Under the pieces are notes generated by a model, which ran no database searches, was not told where the DNA came from, and worked only from the letters and a program-made list of their open reading frames with translations. This document shows positions 8,285 to 16,951 of a stretch of 64,000 nucleotides of DNA, in pieces. Position 1 is the stretch's first letter, and every line of letters starts with the position of its first letter. The position numbers were made by a program, and so were the translations under genes. This DNA comes from Bin75 sp965200435 (GTDB lineage: Bacteria; Nitrospirota; Nitrospiria; Nitrospirales; UBA8639), in assembly GCA_965200435.1 (NCBI GenBank), contig OZ241337.1, positions 1,116,001 to 1,180,000 on the forward strand. Direction: 5' to 3'.

Positions 8285-9817
8285 CTATTTCAACGAACCT
8301 TTTCCGTAGCGAGATTCAAATCCTTTTCGAACGGCATCCAGTTGGTCGGGCCGCATACCTTCAAAATACCAGGCATGGCCTGCGATAGGTTGAAAGTGCT
8401 TGATCAGAAGCTCTTGGGCTTTTTGCTCTCCTGCCACCCGCTTAAGCTCCGGAATGAAATCGAAATAGGTGTGGTTGGCGACCTCATAGATTCCATGCCA
8501 CCACGTATAATCCGGTCCGCTCATGGAAGCCCCATGCCGCGCCCGACGACCTTCATGATGCCAGATTTCCCACCAGATCCATTCGATCTTTTCGTCGAAC
8601 GGGCTTTGTGTAATCGTTCCTGACGCCTTCAAATCAGTCATGATGGCGGCTATCGGTTTGGCGAATTTCTCATTATACAAATCAACGACCTTATCAAATT
8701 GATTGTAATGACCCAAAATGACGGAATCCGTATGACACGCGGTACACACGTTCTGCATTTTCAGCCGGCGTTGTTTCCAGGTTAACACTTCAACCACTTT
8801 TGAACCGTTTACCTTTGATCCGATATTCGGTAGTGGTTGACCTTCGGGTACATCGAATTCATCACCGTTCGCCAATTTCACAAGATTGTTCTTCACAGAA
8901 ATAGGAGGACGCAATGTCCAGGAAATGCGCTCCCCGACGTTGTGGGTGGGAGATTCCCCACCACCGGCACTCATATGACAGGTTGCACAGGTTGGTGCGG
9001 CCGAATAATCAACGCCAGCTTCCCATTTATCCGACTCGAGATTCATCTCCTGCGTCTTGGCATGATACAGGATGCCATGTTTCGACTCGTTGTATACCTC
9101 TATTTGCGGATGATCCGGACCCACATGACACTTTCCACAGGTATCCGGTGTCCGGGCCTGCGCTTTGGAGAAACGATGACGACCATGACAGGCGGTGCAA
9201 GAACCCAGCGATCCATCAGGATTGATCCGGCCAATGCCGGTATTGGGCCAAGTGGTCGGAAGGGGCCTCCCGTCTTCACCAATTTCAATAACCGAGCCGT
9301 GACACTGTTGGCATCCGGCATTCACGGCAGCCGGACCACCCACGACTTCTCCCAGCAGATTATCCAATGAGGCCAGTATCTGGCCTCCTTTGGAATGGTG
9401 TGAGCCGTCCATTTCCTGGAATTCCGTGGCATGACAGCGGGCACAGTCCTTAGGGGTGACAATGACGGAGATCAATTGTCCTTTGTGTCTGAACCCACCC
9501 TTATCCGCTCCGCCTGCTTTGTGACAATCCAGACAATTCACGCCCCTTTGACCATGCATACTCTTATTCCATTCCTGATAAAGCCCAGGAGTATGCTTTC
9601 GATGGCACACCACGCATTCCTCGCCTTGGGGATCCCCCCAATCCTTACCGTAGGCGCCAGAAGGACGGGCGGCTTCTGCATCATTGACCTCGAGCATCAA
9701 CAACGTCCCGCCATCTCGCAACACGATCGCGCCAATTCCTATCAGCACGATTACCGCTGCAAGTCTTGATAAGCCTAGCACTGTTCTCTTCCATGCCCGA
9801 TCATTGACATTTCTCAT
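8285..9817 (-). CDS. Octaheme cytochrome c, hydroxylamine oxidoreductase (HAO) family
   Basis: A 510-residue periplasmic multiheme protein with an N-terminal membrane segment (about residues 13-33) and eight CXXCH motifs: residues 68, 95, 125, 169 (CQQCH, heme 4 by order), 207, 227, 277 and 358. Heme number, spacing and the C-terminal helical tail match the HAO family. Family members either oxidise hydroxylamine or hydrazine, or reduce nitrite. Oxidative members have a Tyr crosslinked to heme 4 near the C-terminus; PDYTWW (Tyr437) is a candidate by position only. The start at 9817 was preferred over an upstream in-frame one because GGAG lies 8 nt before it. The napC-like gene follows at 7 nt. 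Confidence 0.9.
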   Translation of the reverse strand: MRNVNDRAWKRTVLGLSRLAAVIVLIGIGAIVLRDGGTLLMLEVNDAEAARPSGAYGKDWGDPQGEECVVCHRKHTPGLYQEWNKSMHGQRGVNCLDCHKAGGADKGGFRHKGQLISVIVTPKDCARCHATEFQEMDGSHHSKGGQILASLDNLLGEVVGGPAAVNAGCQQCHGSVIEIGEDGRPLPTTWPNTGIGRINPDGSLGSCTACHGRHRFSKAQARTPDTCGKCHVGPDHPQIEVYNESKHGILYHAKTQEMNLESDKWEAGVDYSAAPTCATCHMSAGGGESPTHNVGERISWTLRPPISVKNNLVKLANGDEFDVPEGQPLPNIGSKVNGSKVVEVLTWKQRRLKMQNVCTACHTDSVILGHYNQFDKVVDLYNEKFAKPIAAIMTDLKASGTITQSPFDEKIEWIWWEIWHHEGRRARHGASMSGPDYTWWHGIYEVANHTYFDFIPELKRVAGEQKAQELLIKHFQPIAGHAWYFEGMRPDQLDAVRKGFESRYGKGSLK

Positions 9818-9861
9818 CCGTACATCTCCGTCCACCTCTCGCAAAAGCGTGGCAGCCCTTC

Positions 9862-9895
9862 CTTGAGGCAACCCTCAAGACGTGAGCCGTCTCAC
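9862..9895. promoter_or_regulatory. Two adjacent inverted repeats upstream of the octaheme gene
   Basis: Two perfect short inverted repeats sit side by side 45-80 nt before the start codon of the HAO-like gene: CTTGAGG-caac-CCTCAAG at 9862-9879 and GTGAG-CCGT-CTCAC at 9882-9895. They could be a double operator or two hairpins in the mRNA leader. No poly-T follows on the coding strand, so termination is unlikely. Confidence 0.5.
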
Positions 9896-9924
9896 ATGGA
9901 TGGCATGTTTGCGTCTTTCTTTTT

Positions 9925-10518
9925 GGTAATTAGGGCGAAACGTCGCCAAAATAGATCTTGAGAAACTGTTTGAACACATTCTTCTGGCGATGATTAAAGC
10001 GATACGTCACTTCTTTCAGATCCATCGGGAAATGCTAGTTCGAGACCCCGCGATACTGATACAAAATATGTTTGGCATAACTCCAAAACCTTTCAATGCC
10101 ATTCATGTGATGCTGCGTCCGCCGGGACACCAAGGCATTCGCCTGATTCACCGTGTGATGGGGGTCAGAGCGTTTTCGTGATTGAGAGCCCCGAAAGGCA
10201 TCGGTGCAAGAGCCCGAGCCTTTCCGCGTCTGGGCTTGAATATGGCGCATCAATGCTTCCGCCCTGACCGATTCAACGACTTTCGGGTCGACACGCCCCT
10301 CCCGCTCCAGGAGCCCGACAACGACGCTTTGGCCGGCGGCGGTCCACCCGCGGCGCCTTTCTGCCGGCCGTCGAACTAGGCTTCATCCCGTTCGATCTCG
10401 CCCTTCAGGGTCCCGGCTTCCAGTTCGGTGCCAGGATCCAAGGCTTCCCGCATCCGGTGCGAGAGGCGGGTTGCCAGTGAGAGAAGCCCTGCAGGCTCCG
10501 GCTCGCGCGGCGCGAGCC
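9925..10518 (-). mobile_element. Decayed IS1595-family element (truncated copy)
   Basis: The left end (GGTAATTAGGGCGAAACG at 9925) and most of the following 500 nt match the intact element at 44649-45483. The transposase frame is broken by several shifts. A stretch corresponding to about 65 nt is deleted after the sequence equivalent to CATCCGGTG, and the element stops near 10518 inside its transposase gene, so the right terminal repeat and the N-terminal coding part are missing. It ends inside a PIN-domain toxin gene. It cannot move by itself. Confidence 0.85.
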
Positions 10519-10673
10519 CTCGAAAAAAACGCGTTGCTGGTGAGAACCTCGGCCTTTGTCACCTCGATCACGAACAGATTCCGCGTCCGTCGGTCGTCCA
10601 GCCACGCCAGGACTTCCCGACGAGACTCACCCTGCATCAGTTCGGAGAGGATGTTGGTGTCTGCCACGATCAT
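10383..10673 (-). pseudogene. PIN-domain toxin (VapC/FitB-like), truncated by an IS fragment
   Basis: The first 50 or so residues read as a PIN-domain ribonuclease toxin: MIVADTNILSEL with the first catalytic Asp, then RREVLAWLD and VIEVTKAEVLT with the conserved Glu. After about position 10519 the frame enters IS1595-derived sequence and loses the remaining acidic residues, so the product cannot be an active nuclease. The start at 10671-10673 matches the family. The cognate antitoxin lies just upstream. Confidence 0.75.
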
Positions 10674-10734
10674 CGCTGGCGTCTCAATCGAAGGACGGTG
10701 TCTCACGCATCGACCCGCACGGTGGCAGTTCCCG

Positions 10735-10926
10735 TTACACGCCGCCGAGTGGCTTGAATCGTTTGTGAAGCGCCGTTCTCAACCCTTTCGCCGGGACCAA
10801 CTCCCGGTCGACCGCCTCGCCCAGGATCGGCCACGTTTCTTCTTCCATGGAGCGGCCATTGCCCGCCGCCTGCACACGCAATCGGATCTTCATGTCGTCG
10901 AGATTGTGGATCGTGATGCTCGCCAG
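10735..10926 (-). CDS. FitA-like ribbon-helix-helix antitoxin (non-ATG start)
   Basis: An open frame of 63 residues beginning LASITIHNLDD, then IRLRVQAA and NGRSMEEE, closely matches FitA/StbC-type Arc-fold antitoxins, which usually begin MASITIRNLDD. The codon where Met is expected is CTG (10924-10926), with no ATG, GTG or TTG further upstream before a stop; the next Met is residue 12, inside the beta strand. Either CTG is used weakly or the gene has lost its start. The neighbouring toxin is truncated, so the whole pair is probably decaying. The distance of 61 nt to the toxin start is longer than the usual overlap. Confidence 0.65.
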   Translation of the reverse strand: MASITIHNLDDMKIRLRVQAAGNGRSMEEETWPILGEAVDRELVPAKGLRTALHKRFKPLGGV

Positions 10927-11038
10927 GGTCGTGTCTTCCGTTCACCCGGGAGTCCAATCTAACTGTGTACCAGGGAATGGCCTGTGCATAAACTTATCTT
11001 GCGGGGTGAACGGGTCTTGATGCCCTTGCCTGACCGGG

Positions 11039-11686
11039 TCAGGCGCGTGTTTCTTCGAGTCCGAGAACTGCGGAGTCGGCGACGATGGCGCCAGCGTCCT
11101 GCATGGCTGCTAGCGCTCGATCGGAATCTCCGGGGTTAGAGTCGAACCCACGCACTCCGTCACTGACGACCACGACTCGAAAGCCAAATTTGCAGGCATC
11201 CAGGACCGTGTGTTTCACGCAATAGTCTGTGGCAAGCCCGATCACATATAGGGTCTGCGCCCCCAGATCTTCAAGGCGCTCGTCCAGCGTCGTCCCATCG
11301 AACCCGGAAGAAGCCTCTTGTTTCGGGTTGGTGGCTACGGACACAATCAACGTTCCGGGCGGCAGCTTCAGATCAGGATGGAATTGGGCACCGAATGACC
11401 CTTGCACGCAATGCGGCGGACACGGTCCGGCCTGTTCCTGAAATGAACAATGGTTGGGCGGATGCCAAGCCCGGGTGGCGACAATGCCGTAGCCCTGCGC
11501 GGCAAACACCCTGATCCATTCATTGGCGATGGGGATGATGCGATCCCCTTCCCGAACCGGCAAGGCGCCCCCCGGACAGAAGTCATTCTGTAGATGAACC
11601 AACAGCAGCACGGTCTTGCGATCCGGTGGCGGCACCGCGGCGCGACGCTTCCGCTCCGCGCCTGTTTGCGATTTCGTCAATTTCAT
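11039..11686 (-). CDS. Nicotinamidase/isochorismatase-family protein with altered active site
   Basis: A 215-residue protein clearly related to PncA nicotinamidases (LQNDFCPGGALPV, HPPNHCSF, HCVQGSFGAQFH, GLATDYCVKHTVLDA). The nucleophile Cys156 is present. The catalytic Asp before QNDF is His31, the active-site Lys position before ATNP is Val117, and the metal-ligand Asp in the usual T-x-D-W-H is Ala73. The metal-binding histidines at 75, 79 and 92 remain. With two of the three catalytic residues gone, ordinary nicotinamide hydrolysis is unlikely; the fold looks otherwise intact. It lies 24 nt after argB and is probably the last gene of that operon. Confidence 0.8.
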   Translation of the reverse strand: MKLTKSQTGAERKRRAAVPPPDRKTVLLLVHLQNDFCPGGALPVREGDRIIPIANEWIRVFAAQGYGIVATRAWHPPNHCSFQEQAGPCPPHCVQGSFGAQFHPDLKLPPGTLIVSVATNPKQEASSGFDGTTLDERLEDLGAQTLYVIGLATDYCVKHTVLDACKFGFRVVVVSDGVRGFDSNPGDSDRALAAMQDAGAIVADSAVLGLEETRA

Positions 11687-11709
11687 CCGGTCAGCCGTCC
11701 GGTCATGCG

Positions 11710-12603
11710 TTACGCGACAATCTCCGTGCCGATTCCTTTGTCCGTGAAAATTTCCAGGAGAACGGCATGTTCGACCCGGCCATCAATAATATGGGCCTTT
11801 TGCACGCCTGCTTCGATTCCGATCAAACACGCCCGCACTTTGGGGAGCATGCCTTCACTGATCGTACCCTTCTTCACCATTCGTTCGACGTCTTTTCTGG
11901 TGACCGTGGGGACGTGCCGGTTGTTGGCACCCCGAATGCCTCGCACGTCAGTGAGCATCAACAATTTTTCCGCTTTCAACGCGCCGGCCACAGCACCGGC
12001 CACAAGGTCCGCATTGATGTTATGTGGGTTTCCTTTACGATCAACGCCGATGGGCGCGATGACCGGAATCAAGTTTTCCTGCTGCAATTTCGTGATAATC
12101 TGCGGTTCGACTCGATCAACTTCCCCGACAAAGCCATACTCTTCCTCTGCTTGGCCCTGAGGCTCATGATTCAACCCTTGCGCCCAGGCTTTCGCGGAAA
12201 ACGGTTTGCACACAATGAACTGCGCGTCCTTGCCGGTGATCCCAATGGCTTTCCCCCCATGTTGATTGAGCAACGTCACGATTTCCTTGTTGATCTTCCC
12301 CCCCAGGACCATTTCGACCACGTCCATGGTGGCTCGATCCGTCACCCGAACGCCTCGTTTAAAGGTGGGCTTCATGCCCAACCGGGAAAGCATGTGGTCG
12401 ATTTGCGGTCCGCCTCCGTGCACGATCACGGGATTGAGTCCCACGTATTTCATCAGCACCACGTCTTCGGCAAAGCCGTCTTTCAGTTCATCCTGAACCA
12501 TGGCTTTCCCGCCGTATTTGATGACGATGGTCTTTCCCGCAAACGCCTGAATATAGGGCAACGCTTCGACGAGGACATCGGCTTTTTTGATCAGTCTGTT
12601 CAT
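11710..12603 (-). CDS. argB: Acetylglutamate kinase
   Basis: Phosphorylates N-acetylglutamate in the arginine pathway. The 297-residue protein has IVIKYGGKAM, VIVHGGGPQI, the GKINKEIV segment and the C-terminal AHIIDGRVEHAVLLEIFTDKGIGT. The N-terminal helix (RLIKKADVLVEALPYIQ) before the kinase core is typical of the hexameric, arginine-inhibited type. The ATG at 12601-12603 fits the family; an upstream GTG at 12648 is in frame but less likely. It follows hslU by 79 nt in a minus-strand cluster. Confidence 0.95.
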   Translation of the reverse strand: MNRLIKKADVLVEALPYIQAFAGKTIVIKYGGKAMVQDELKDGFAEDVVLMKYVGLNPVIVHGGGPQIDHMLSRLGMKPTFKRGVRVTDRATMDVVEMVLGGKINKEIVTLLNQHGGKAIGITGKDAQFIVCKPFSAKAWAQGLNHEPQGQAEEEYGFVGEVDRVEPQIITKLQQENLIPVIAPIGVDRKGNPHNINADLVAGAVAGALKAEKLLMLTDVRGIRGANNRHVPTVTRKDVERMVKKGTISEGMLPKVRACLIGIEAGVQKAHIIDGRVEHAVLLEIFTDKGIGTEIVA

Positions 12604-12682
12604 GGTTCGTTGTTCGGGTTCACGACTTCGTTGACCATTCCCGCTCACGGACGGCGGAAACGATACGCGTTGACCGGCGTTT

Positions 12683-14053
12683 CTACAGGATGTACCGGCT
12701 CAGGTCCTGGTCCTTGACGATGTTCTTCAAATGTTCGTTGACGTAGGATGCGTCGATCACCACTTTTTTCTCTTTCAGTTCCTGCGCCTCAAAAGAGACT
12801 TCTTCGAGCAATCGCTCAACAATCGTAAAGAGCCGGCGTGCGCCGATGTTTTCCGTTCGATCGTTGACCTCCACGGCAATGGCCGCAATGGCTTCAATAC
12901 CTTCCCGGGTAAAGTCGAGCGAGATGCCTTCGGTTTTCAGCAAGGCCTGATATTGTTTCACCAAGGCGTTACGGGGTTCCGTCAGGATGCGCACCAAGTC
13001 TCCCTTGGTCAAGGCCCCCAACTCCACCCGAATGGGGAACCGGCCCTGCAACTCGGGAATCAAGTCGGCCGGTTTGGCTACGTGGAACGCCCCGGCAGCA
13101 ATAAACAGAATATGGTCGGTCTTCACCGGGCCGTACTTGGTGTTGATGGTCGATCCTTCGACAATCGGCAGCAAATCCCGCTGCACGCCTTCCCTGGACA
13201 CGTCGGGTCCCATGTTCTTTTCCCGTCCGGCGATTTTGTCTATTTCATCCAAAAACACGATGCCGGATTGCTCGACCCGTTCCACGGCGTCGCGCGTTAC
13301 CTCGTCCATGTCAATCAGTTTTTGGGCTTCTTCCTGCGCAAGATACTTCAGGGCCTCGGGAATTTTCATGATCCGGTTTTTCTTCTTCCCGGGCATCAAT
13401 CCCCCCAGCATGTCGCGCAGGTGATTTTCGAGGTCTTCCATGCCTCCGACGTTGGAGATAATTCCGACCGGCAGCCCGCGTTCCTTGATTTCGATTTCCA
13501 CTGTCCGGTTGTCGAGACGGCCTTCCCGTAATTGCTTGCGGAGTTTTTGTCGCGTGTTGTCGGCCGACGCCGGTTGCCCGGGCTCCTCCTCCTGCACGCC
13601 CTGGGGTGGGCCCGGTGGCAGCAACAGATCAAGCACGCGATCTTCAGCCAAGTCTTCGGCCTTCCGTTCGACCTGCTTCAGCGAGGAACTTTTCACCAGG
13701 TTGACCGACTGTTCGGTGAGATCGCGGATGATCGATTCCACGTCGCGTCCGACGTACCCCACTTCGGTAAATTTCGACGCCTCGACTTTAATGAACGGGG
13801 CGTCGGCCAGTTTCGCCAGTCGCCGGGAAATTTCCGTCTTGCCCACACCAGTCGGTCCGATCATGACGATATTTTTCGGAAAAATTTCTTCGCGCAATTC
13901 CGGGCTGAGTTGCTGGCGACGCCAGCGATTCCGCAACGCGATGGCCACCATCCGCTTGGCGTCACGTTGGCCGATCACGTATCGGTCGAGCACCTCGACG
14001 ATTTCGCGCGGGGATAAATTGTCGAGTGTCTCCGCCGGCAGGTCGTGATTCAT
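12683..14053 (-). CDS. hslU: ATP-dependent protease ATPase subunit HslU
   Basis: A 456-residue AAA+ unfoldase that feeds substrates to HslV. The Walker A is GPTGVGKTE (residues 66-74), Walker B is GIVFLDEIDK, the pore motif is GYVGRDVE, and the C-terminal tail ends SRYIL, which in this family inserts into HslV. A charged intermediate domain lies around residues 130-230. The start overlaps the hslV stop by 4 nt (ATGA), so expression of the two subunits is coupled. Confidence 0.97.
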   Translation of the reverse strand: MNHDLPAETLDNLSPREIVEVLDRYVIGQRDAKRMVAIALRNRWRRQQLSPELREEIFPKNIVMIGPTGVGKTEISRRLAKLADAPFIKVEASKFTEVGYVGRDVESIIRDLTEQSVNLVKSSSLKQVERKAEDLAEDRVLDLLLPPGPPQGVQEEEPGQPASADNTRQKLRKQLREGRLDNRTVEIEIKERGLPVGIISNVGGMEDLENHLRDMLGGLMPGKKKNRIMKIPEALKYLAQEEAQKLIDMDEVTRDAVERVEQSGIVFLDEIDKIAGREKNMGPDVSREGVQRDLLPIVEGSTINTKYGPVKTDHILFIAAGAFHVAKPADLIPELQGRFPIRVELGALTKGDLVRILTEPRNALVKQYQALLKTEGISLDFTREGIEAIAAIAVEVNDRTENIGARRLFTIVERLLEEVSFEAQELKEKKVVIDASYVNEHLKNIVKDQDLSRYIL

Positions 14054-14592
14054 GAGGATCCCTTCAGTTCTTCTATTACGATTTCGTGATTCGTATAGAT
14101 GTCGATGCCGGCGGCAATGCGCATGGCCTTATCAACGATTTCTCTGGACGTCAAGGAGGAATGGTCTATCAGCGCCCGAGCCGCGGCCAGCGCATACGGC
14201 CCGCCCGACCCGATGGCGAGGATCCCATCTTCCGGTTCCACGACGTCCCCCGTGCCGGAAATGAGAAAGGACCGGTCCGCATCCGCGACGGCCAGCAGCG
14301 CTTCGAGGCGACGCAGCACACGATCCGTCCGCCATTCTTTGGTCAACTCGACCGCGGCCCTGGTCAGGTTGCCTCGGTATTTTTCCAATTTCTCCTCGAA
14401 TTTTTCAAATAAGGTAAAGGCATCCGCCGTGGCTCCGGCAAAGCCTGCGATTACGCGATCGTGATGGAGACGTCGGACTTTTCGGGCGTTGGCTTTCATC
14501 ACCGTGGTCCCCACCGTCACCTGCCCGTCGCAGCCCATAGCCACGGTTCCATCCCGACGCACGGAAAGGATCGTGGTGGAGTGAACCTTCAT
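14050..14592 (-). CDS. hslV: ATP-dependent protease peptidase subunit HslV
   Basis: A 180-residue proteasome-like Thr peptidase. The conserved core starts TTILSVRR at residue 6, so a short propeptide of five residues (MKVHS) must be removed to expose the catalytic Thr, rather than only Met as in E. coli. GDGQVT, NARKVRRL and GSGGPYALAAARAL are present. It overlaps xerC upstream by 4 nt and hslU downstream by 4 nt. Confidence 0.97.
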   Translation of the reverse strand: MKVHSTTILSVRRDGTVAMGCDGQVTVGTTVMKANARKVRRLHHDRVIAGFAGATADAFTLFEKFEEKLEKYRGNLTRAAVELTKEWRTDRVLRRLEALLAVADADRSFLISGTGDVVEPEDGILAIGSGGPYALAAARALIDHSSLTSREIVDKAMRIAAGIDIYTNHEIVIEELKGSS

Positions 14593-15581
14593 GACGGTTT
14601 CCTCGGAGTGGCAGTCCTGGTCGCCCTGCCGTCGCCCGAGCGAGGATGGGCCTGATCGTACACTTCCATCAACCGGTCCGTAGCCAAGTGCGTGTATTTC
14701 TGGGTGGTGGCCAAAGACGCGTGCCCGAGCATCTCCTGAATGACCCGGAGGTCGGCCCCCTCGTCCAATAAGTGTGTGGCATAGGAATGCCGAAAGGTAT
14801 GCGGGGTCACGGTTCCCACCTGCACCCGGTTGGCGTACTGCTGGACGATCCGCTCGACGCTCCGTACCGACAACCGGCCGCCTCGATTGTTTCGAAACAC
14901 CGGGCTATCCGCCGGGGGCACCGTGAGGGTCGAGGCCGAAGCCGCGTCTTGGGTCATCGCCAGGATCGCACGCACCGGCGCCTTCGCGAGATAGTCCTGG
15001 ATCGCCTCGACTGCCACGTGCCCGATCGGCACGAGCCGCTCTTTTTTGCCTTTGCCTCTCAACCGTACCATCCCGTCATCGAAACTGAGATCGCTCCAAT
15101 TGATGCCCACCAGCTCGCTCACCCGCGCACCCGTGGAATAGAGGGTTTCCAGAATAGCCTGATCCCTTACGGCGCAGGGTCCTCCCTCACTGGAATCAGG
15201 AAACTCGATCACCCGTTCCGCCTCGTCTTTCGTGAGGACGCGGGGTAAGCGTTGCCCCAACCGGGGAGTCCGCACGTGCGCGACGGGATTGCTCGGCACC
15301 TGTCCGCACCGGTGCAAAAATTTGAAGAGGCTGCGCAACGTCGCGAGTTTCCGCGCCTGCGACGATTTTTTGTCATTCCGCCCGGCCAACCACACCAGAA
15401 ACCGACGAACGAGGGCCGCGTCGACCCGTGTCGCATCCGGCACCGCGCCCGTGACGGTTTTGAGAAAGGTCACAAACTGTCGCAGATCGGATTGATAACT
15501 GCGAATCGTTTCACGGGACGCTCCGCGCTCCACGTCGAGATACGTCAGGAAAGTGCGGATTGCCGTTTCCATGCTTGCCAC
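14589..15581 (-). CDS. xerC: Tyrosine recombinase XerC
   Basis: A 330-residue site-specific recombinase that resolves chromosome dimers at dif. The N-terminal SAM-like core-binding domain (FLTYLDVERGASRETIRSY) precedes a catalytic domain with all expected residues: Arg in STGARVSEL, Lys in GKGKKERLVPI, HxxR in HTFRHSYATHLL, His in MLGHASLATTQ and the nucleophile Tyr in KYTH. It overlaps the end of trmFO by 37 nt and hslV by 4 nt. The order trmFO-xerC-hslV-hslU is conserved in many bacteria (the codV or clpQY operon in Bacillus). Confidence 0.95.
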   Translation of the reverse strand: MASMETAIRTFLTYLDVERGASRETIRSYQSDLRQFVTFLKTVTGAVPDATRVDAALVRRFLVWLAGRNDKKSSQARKLATLRSLFKFLHRCGQVPSNPVAHVRTPRLGQRLPRVLTKDEAERVIEFPDSSEGGPCAVRDQAILETLYSTGARVSELVGINWSDLSFDDGMVRLRGKGKKERLVPIGHVAVEAIQDYLAKAPVRAILAMTQDAASASTLTVPPADSPVFRNNRGGRLSVRSVERIVQQYANRVQVGTVTPHTFRHSYATHLLDEGADLRVIQEMLGHASLATTQKYTHLATDRLMEVYDQAHPRSGDGRATRTATPRKPS

Positions 15582-16864
15582 TCTTCAATGGCCCGTTCGC
15601 GGATCATTCGACGCCTGTGTTCTTTGTCCCGCACGTTCACGGGCAGGGGCGGGAACAGGCCGAAGTTCGTATTCATGGGCTGGAAATGCCGGGCGTCGCT
15701 TGTCGTAATATAATGCACCAACGCCCCATGGGCTGTGGCCAAGGGAGGCGTCACCAACGGCCGGTCGGCCAGGGCCAGACCGGCGTTGATCCCAGCCAAA
15801 CCGCCGGTCGCCGCGGATTCGACGTAGCCTTCCACGCCGACGAGGCAGCCCGCCACCCACGTGGTCTCTTGGGCCTTCAGTTGCAACGTCTTCCGCAGCA
15901 CGGCAGGGGAGTTCACAAAGGTGTTCCGATGCACGCTTCCATAACGGAGAAACTCCGCACGTTCGAGACCAGGAATCATCCGAAACACGCGCTTTTGTTC
16001 CGGGTAGGTCAGCTTGGTTTGAAACCCCACCATGTTATAACACGAACCATGACGATTTTCCGCACGTAACTGGAGCACCGCGTGCGGGTGAACGCCGGTG
16101 CGCGGGTCCACCAACCCCACAGGTTTCATCGGACCAAAGGCCAACGTCTGCTTTCCGCGTTCCGCCATAGCCTCGATGGGGAGACACCCTTCAAAGTAGG
16201 GAACCTTTTCAAAGTCCTTTGCCTGCACCTTGTCTGCCGCCACCAATGCCTCGTAAAAAGCCGAATACGTTTCTTCGTCCATCGGACAATTCAGGTAATC
16301 CGCGCCGCCCTTGTCATAGCGGGACGCCCGGAACACTTTGTCCATGTCGATGGACTCGGCATCGACGATCGGCGAAATCGCATCGAAAAACGCCAGGTTC
16401 ATCTTGTGGGTCAGTGCGGTCAGCGCCCGCGCCAGGCTCTCGGACGTCAAGGGACCCGTGGCCACGATGCACAGGGCGTCCGTGGGCATCTCACGGATCT
16501 CTTCCCGAATGATGCGGATATTCGGATGGGATTCCAGCGTACGGGTGATTTCGCGTGCAAAGATCTCGCGATCCACCGCCAGCGCCGTCCCCGCAGGCAC
16601 GCGCGCCGATTCCGCCGCCCGCATGACCAACGAATTCAGGAACCGCATCTCTTCTTTCAAAATGCCCGGCGCGCTGAGGGGCTCCGCGGATCCCAACGAA
16701 TTCGAGCACACGATTTCCGCCAACTGATCCGTCTTGTGTGCCTCGGTCCCCCGCTTGGGTCGCATCTCGTACAATGTGACCCGTGCTCCACGCTCCGCAG
16801 CCTGCCAGGCTGCTTCCGACCCCGCCAGTCCGCCACCTATGACCACCACGTCATCCCGCATCAT
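15545..16864 (-). CDS. trmFO: Folate/FAD-dependent tRNA (uracil-54-C5)-methyltransferase TrmFO
   Basis: Makes ribothymidine at position 54 of tRNA, using methylenetetrahydrofolate and FAD. The 439-residue protein begins with a dinucleotide-binding motif (VVVIGGGLAGSEAAWQAAERG), followed by YEMRPKRGTEAHKTD and EIVCSNSLGS, all family hallmarks. The C-terminal YHITTSDA-like segment appears as VHYITTSDARHFQPMNTNFGLFPPL. It is the first gene of the minus-strand cluster that continues through xerC, hslVU and argB. Confidence 0.96.
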   Translation of the reverse strand: MMRDDVVVIGGGLAGSEAAWQAAERGARVTLYEMRPKRGTEAHKTDQLAEIVCSNSLGSAEPLSAPGILKEEMRFLNSLVMRAAESARVPAGTALAVDREIFAREITRTLESHPNIRIIREEIREMPTDALCIVATGPLTSESLARALTALTHKMNLAFFDAISPIVDAESIDMDKVFRASRYDKGGADYLNCPMDEETYSAFYEALVAADKVQAKDFEKVPYFEGCLPIEAMAERGKQTLAFGPMKPVGLVDPRTGVHPHAVLQLRAENRHGSCYNMVGFQTKLTYPEQKRVFRMIPGLERAEFLRYGSVHRNTFVNSPAVLRKTLQLKAQETTWVAGCLVGVEGYVESAATGGLAGINAGLALADRPLVTPPLATAHGALVHYITTSDARHFQPMNTNFGLFPPLPVNVRDKEHRRRMIRERAIEEWQAWKRQSALS

Positions 16865-16951
16865 GCGTTTATTCTCCTTCTAAAACCGAAGAAATATTCT
16901 AGAGGCGGCATGACGGATCAAACGTCTGGAAAATCTGACAGGCGAAAGAAA

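Noticed and set aside
11626..12717. Long plus-strand open frame opposite argB
   Set aside because: It is antisense to argB and hslU, has no protein motif, and arises from codon bias in GC-rich DNA.
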